Assembly: GCF_000210295.1 (NCBI RefSeq)
Contig: NC_026744.1
Span: 3,844,001 to 3,908,000 of the forward strand
DNA: 64,000 nucleotides
From: Trypanosoma brucei gambiense DAL972
Taxonomy: Eukaryota > Euglenozoa > Kinetoplastea > Trypanosomatida > Trypanosomatidae
Reading direction: 5' to 3'
Part shown: in pieces, positions 60,587 to 64,000 of the stretch
How positions within the stretch are numbered: position 1 is the stretch's first letter
How the letters are laid out: each line of letters opens with the position of its first letter
The notes under the pieces: model-generated
Database searches by the model: none
Told to the model about the DNA's origin: nothing
Seen by the model: the letters and a program-made list of their open reading frames with translations, nothing else
Made by a program: the position numbers and the translations under genes

Positions 60587-62524
60587 TTAGTTTCCGCACT
60601 GTTGGCGCACAAGTGCAAAGCTCGACGCCATTCTTCTAATATATGCCGGCGTTCGTGATATCTTTGGACGAAAGGTGGTTTGTTCAACCATTTCTCGCTC
60701 CTTCTCACGTTCTTTTTGCTCCCTCATTTCCGCCAATCTCTCTTTCTGTCGTTTTAGATTCTCCGTGTATGCTACGAGGTGTTTGCTACTCAAGTAAGAC
60801 TCCACGTTCCGGTTCCGCTCATCGTTGAGTGTTGGTTTAAATGGGTGCTTCATCTCAGCTGAGCGCGCCTTCTCCTGTGCAGCCTTTATTGAATTCCTTC
60901 GACGCACGCTATCAAGAAACAACACCTCAACACCAGAAGGTTTTGCACCACTAGAACCAGGAGCTGTTTCTGGTTTAAATGTGCACGGGTCAACATAAGG
61001 GGAACGGTGCTTTTTCACTGCCGCCGCGAGCGTAGGAGCGCTTTTCACGTTCCCAACTTCAGATTCACTTCTCGCAAGTAGCCTCTTCGCGATCCGCACG
61101 CTGGTGTTAGTGATCTGCGGTTTGAACGATGGACGCTGAGACTCCTCAATTTGTCGCACAGTGCGTGTGCGGTTTGCTAAATGCCTGTCCTGGCGTAGCA
61201 AAAAACTATCGAAGCTCGCGCCCCTACTACTACCGCTGTCGTGATGACCTCCATTATACGAAGTTGTGCGGTTGAATGTGTTTTCATGCCTTACAGTCAT
61301 AAGTTTGCGCGCTAAAGGGGATTGATATTTTGTGTCGACGAATGCAGCTTTTTGTTCGTCTTTTGAGCCCAGTATATTAAACATAAACAATTCGAACGAA
61401 TCCGCGCCTCCCTTTGTCGACGTCGCACCTCCATACATTTCACGCAACTGATCTTTTTCAGCTAGCAGAAGTTCCCGTACGCTACTGTTGTTGCCACCTT
61501 CCGAGCGTTTTCCCGCGAAGTTACGTTGGTACAACCGCTGAAAAACGCTGTCTCTGCTTTGCGAGCTTTTCTGAAACATGGAAACTGATGCGCGGGACAG
61601 TTGCGGGCGAAAGGTACATTCCTGTAGTTCTTTTGCCTCCCATTTCTCTTTAGTGCGCTGCCGGCGCTCCATGAGTGAATCCCCTCGGTGCTGTAGTGAC
61701 GATGAACCTCCTCCGTGTTCCTCATCCGAGTCAAACACGTCAGAAACTTCTATGGTCGTTTCGTCTCGCATCAAATATTCGTTCCAACGAGTGGCTGCAC
61801 GTGTAAGTGCCCCATTTTTACCAGATAAAGAGGCAGCCTCCGGTAGATTTTTTTCCCTTTTTGGCGTCATCACAAACGCTATCTGACTGCCATCTTCATG
61901 TGACCGAGAAATGCGTTCCATCTCCTGATTCTGATCTCGCCCCTCTTCCTCTTCCATTTCACCATAAACATTCCGGAATTGTCGAAGGAATGAAGGATCC
62001 GTTCGCCCTATGCGCTCCAACTCTATGTTGAGTTGCTCAACATCCATGTGAAGAGAATCCGACCACTTTGTCTCATTCACTCGTGCACTCCCTTTGTGAA
62101 AAGAAGTTTCGTCCAATGACGGCTCCTCCCTTTTCCTTACCGGAGAACCCTTTCCCAGCTTCCGCACTTGCACCTGACGCGATTGCTCGGTAGGATAGAT
62201 GTGATGCCCGGCGCTCGTGCCATGAAATGTGTCAAACCTGCTGCCACCTTGGGAACATATCTCACTGGCAGTTTCTGTAATTCCTTGATTGCCATAACTC
62301 CACGTGTGTTCGTTGAATTCGTCGAAACCCGATTGCTCACTCCAACTGCTGTCACTGCGCGTAGGTTCCTTGTACTGCCCCTCTGCCTTAATCCGAAGGT
62401 ATGTATCCAGTAAACTGTCATCTTCGTAGTCACTCATGGTTCCCTCTGATCGTGCAGTCAGCTCACGCTGCCTCTCAAGTGCGGCAACCGCTTCCATGAT
62501 CAAGTTTTCGCGGTCCGCAAACAT
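60587..62524 (-). CDS. Cytoskeleton-like protein with repeated F-[KR]-P motifs
   Basis: 645 residues from the ATG at 62524; the upstream part starts at a TTG and crosses a pyrimidine tract with AG. The protein is highly charged and low in hydrophobic residues, with coiled-coil segments near the C-terminus (TENLKRQKERLAEMREQKER). At least five copies of a short motif, F-[KR]-P-x-[ILT], are spaced along it: TFRPQLSR, SFKPQITN, TFKPET, PFKPTLND and TFRPKISR. Such motifs recur in trypanosomatid flagellar and cytoskeletal proteins, where they may mark microtubule or partner binding sites. No catalytic domain is seen. Confidence 0.65.
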   Translation of the reverse strand: MFADRENLIMEAVAALERQRELTARSEGTMSDYEDDSLLDTYLRIKAEGQYKEPTRSDSSWSEQSGFDEFNEHTWSYGNQGITETASEICSQGGSRFDTFHGTSAGHHIYPTEQSRQVQVRKLGKGSPVRKREEPSLDETSFHKGSARVNETKWSDSLHMDVEQLNIELERIGRTDPSFLRQFRNVYGEMEEEEGRDQNQEMERISRSHEDGSQIAFVMTPKREKNLPEAASLSGKNGALTRAATRWNEYLMRDETTIEVSDVFDSDEEHGGGSSSLQHRGDSLMERRQRTKEKWEAKELQECTFRPQLSRASVSMFQKSSQSRDSVFQRLYQRNFAGKRSEGGNNSSVRELLLAEKDQLREMYGGATSTKGGADSFELFMFNILGSKDEQKAAFVDTKYQSPLARKLMTVRHENTFNRTTSYNGGHHDSGSSRGASFDSFLLRQDRHLANRTRTVRQIEESQRPSFKPQITNTSVRIAKRLLARSESEVGNVKSAPTLAAAVKKHRSPYVDPCTFKPETAPGSSGAKPSGVEVLFLDSVRRRNSIKAAQEKARSAEMKHPFKPTLNDERNRNVESYLSSKHLVAYTENLKRQKERLAEMREQKEREKEREMVEQTTFRPKISRTPAYIRRMASSFALVRQQCGN

Positions 62525-62850
62525 CACTAGGAGCGATCTCTTTTCCTTAGAGGGGAAAACACACACACACAAAAAAAAAAGTAAACTGGAAGGGGAGGAT
62601 AAAATGCGGGTGTAACGAAGCTTTTTTCCCCCTTTTAAAGAGACATAACAGACAACTTACAGTTGCAATGAGGAAACGATGCTTAACTGCTCAACGTCCC
62701 AAGCGGACATCAATGCATGAAGGCAGCACAAAATATGCAATACTACAGACCTTATTATAGTAATCCTTTCAGCTCCTCCAGGAGGTAAAAGGTAACTGAA
62801 ACATCCAACAAAGTTTAGTATTGCTGTTATTTTTTTTTTTAAAGTTTATC
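62525..62850. other. Intergenic spacer
   Basis: Holds the (GT)n/T pyrimidine tract and AG just ahead of the F-[KR]-P protein gene, and the probable 3' UTR of NAD synthetase. No gene is seen. Confidence 0.6.
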
Positions 62851-63735
62851 CTACAGGTTCACAATACCGTTTAACTTATGGGCGTTGCGGCAGTGGGTTT
62901 CTTCACAACTTTTCATATATGCCTCAAACTGGTGACGAGCTTCAGCAGACAGTGACTTCTTCTTCACCTCCTTTTCTCCGTTGTTGAGCTTTAAAAAGTA
63001 TCCTGTGTAAAGCTCCACAAAATCGTATGGAAAGCCGAGCTCTTCCTCATCGGTTTGTCCATCCCACAAATCAGCCGAGGGAGCGGCTTGGAGAGTATTT
63101 TCTGGTACACCAAGCTCACGCGCGACCTTAAAGACTTCACTTTTGTGCAGGTCTGATATGAGTTGCACATCCACAACACCATCACCCGCCTTGCAAAAGT
63201 AACCAAGGTAGCCATCCTCGTCCATGTTGCCTGTACCCATTACAATGGTCGGTGTTCCACTCTGGCTACACAGTTGAGCTACATAATACCCGACAGGGGC
63301 ACGCATGTAGCTGCGCAACTGTCCCCTCGCAAAGTCCTTGCCGTCAATGCCAATAGCGGCTTCAACACTCAGCGACAACTGCCTATGAATATCGGTTTGG
63401 TCCACTACAACCTCCTCCGCACCGGCAGCACGAATGTTCTCACGACCACGTTCAAGTGCCCACGCGCTACTGCATATCGGTTGGCAGATGCCAACATTTC
63501 TCACGATCGGACTACCTTCCATGCGCTGGGCTCGCGAGCACAGCGACAACACAACGGCAGAATCCACACCACCAGAAACATTTGTTACACAACCTCGTAG
63601 CTTATTGTTCCGCATGTATTCATTCAGTTTGGTGCATTTTTTTTCAATCCATGCAATAGGGTTGAATGCGCGATGCCTTCGGTATTCCTCCAACCACTCA
63701 CGTAACTCAGCATGAAGAATGGGCTCCTTTGGCAT
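62851..63735 (-). CDS. NADE: NAD+ synthetase, ammonia-dependent type
   Basis: 294 residues with an ATG at 63735. Catalyses the last step of NAD+ synthesis, amidation of nicotinic acid adenine dinucleotide. The PP-loop motif SGGVDSA (54-60) binds ATP. Further family motifs are GTGNMDEDGYLGYFCKAGDG, DLHKSEVFKVARELGVPE and APSADLWDGQTDEEELG. There is no N-terminal glutaminase domain, unlike in animals and yeast, so it must use ammonia or a separate glutaminase. Length matches bacterial NadE. Confidence 0.97.
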   Translation of the reverse strand: MPKEPILHAELREWLEEYRRHRAFNPIAWIEKKCTKLNEYMRNNKLRGCVTNVSGGVDSAVVLSLCSRAQRMEGSPIVRNVGICQPICSSAWALERGRENIRAAGAEEVVVDQTDIHRQLSLSVEAAIGIDGKDFARGQLRSYMRAPVGYYVAQLCSQSGTPTIVMGTGNMDEDGYLGYFCKAGDGVVDVQLISDLHKSEVFKVARELGVPENTLQAAPSADLWDGQTDEEELGFPYDFVELYTGYFLKLNNGEKEVKKKSLSAEARHQFEAYMKSCEETHCRNAHKLNGIVNL

Positions 63736-64000
63736 TGCGTGGCGATATGATACTTCACACCTCTCTTCGTTTAACAGTTATTTGTTGGTTTTGCTTGTGC
63801 TACTGAATCTCCGATGGAGATGCTATATGCTGTTGCACGGAGTTAACTGCGAATTACTCACTTGATATAATAATTATCTTTAAAACGCTCTAGTGAGACC
63901 AAAATCGGAATAAATGGTTCGAAAAAGAGGGAAACATGTTACCACGAGCAAATGAAATGATGACAAAACAGTCCTGAGGTAGTGGAGAACAGGGATTAGT

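Noticed and set aside
1..64000. tRNA, snRNA or rRNA genes
   Set aside because: I looked for T-arm-like GGTTCGA motifs in the spacers on both strands and saw none in a plausible context; a dedicated covariance search would be needed to exclude snoRNAs.

Overview
This window looks like nuclear DNA of a kinetoplastid, most likely an African trypanosome of the Trypanosoma brucei group. The evidence is as follows. Every convincing gene lies on the minus strand, head to tail, with no introns. Intergenic stretches are AT-rich and full of homopolymers and (TA)n tracts. Polypyrimidine tracts followed by AG, as used for spliced-leader trans-splicing, sit just upstream of many ATG codons. The products are trypanosomatid-like: a divergent ATR kinase, a PSP1-domain protein, IFT54 and a PIF1-type helicase. 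The window is best read as part of one polycistronic unit transcribed from right to left. From memory, ATR and phosphomannose isomerase both lie on T. brucei chromosome 11; this was not checked.

Layout in transcription order (right to left). 63.7-53 kb: ammonia-dependent NAD+ synthetase, a cytoskeleton-like protein with F-[KR]-P motifs, a PP2A B55-like WD40 protein with a long disordered N-terminus, a basic unknown protein, a disordered protein ending in a PCNA-interacting (PIP) box, and a large unknown helical protein. 51-43 kb: an NYN/PIN-like nuclease candidate, an unknown protein, a PIF1-family helicase with a mitochondrial-type N-terminus, and phosphomannose isomerase with a C-terminal SHM tripeptide. 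42-36 kb: an unknown protein, a possible 71-residue membrane protein, a CLU-domain protein broken by a frameshift, and a PSP1-domain protein. After this comes about 3.3 kb of AT-rich, gene-free DNA that is probably a very long 3' UTR. 33-22 kb: a YqaJ-type nuclease, an FtsH-type AAA protease, a doublecortin-domain protein, a FYV7-like rRNA-processing protein, a previously uncalled 51-residue membrane protein with a very good trans-splice site, a mitochondrial-type unknown protein, and IFT54. 21.7-1 kb: ATR (about 2860 residues), two small unknown proteins, a TRIM-like B-box/coiled-coil protein, a PPR-like helical-repeat protein, and a MER3/HFM1-type helicase broken by a frameshift.

Several genes fall within DNA maintenance (ATR, MER3, PIF1, YqaJ nuclease, PIP-box protein). 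In trypanosomes, co-location in a polycistron is weak evidence for shared function. The most important technical observation is that the open frame is broken in at least two genes, possibly three. Each break would be closed by one extra base in a short homopolymer. This suggests either indel errors in the assembly or real decay in this strain. I saw no tRNA, rRNA, CRISPR, transposon or viral element.
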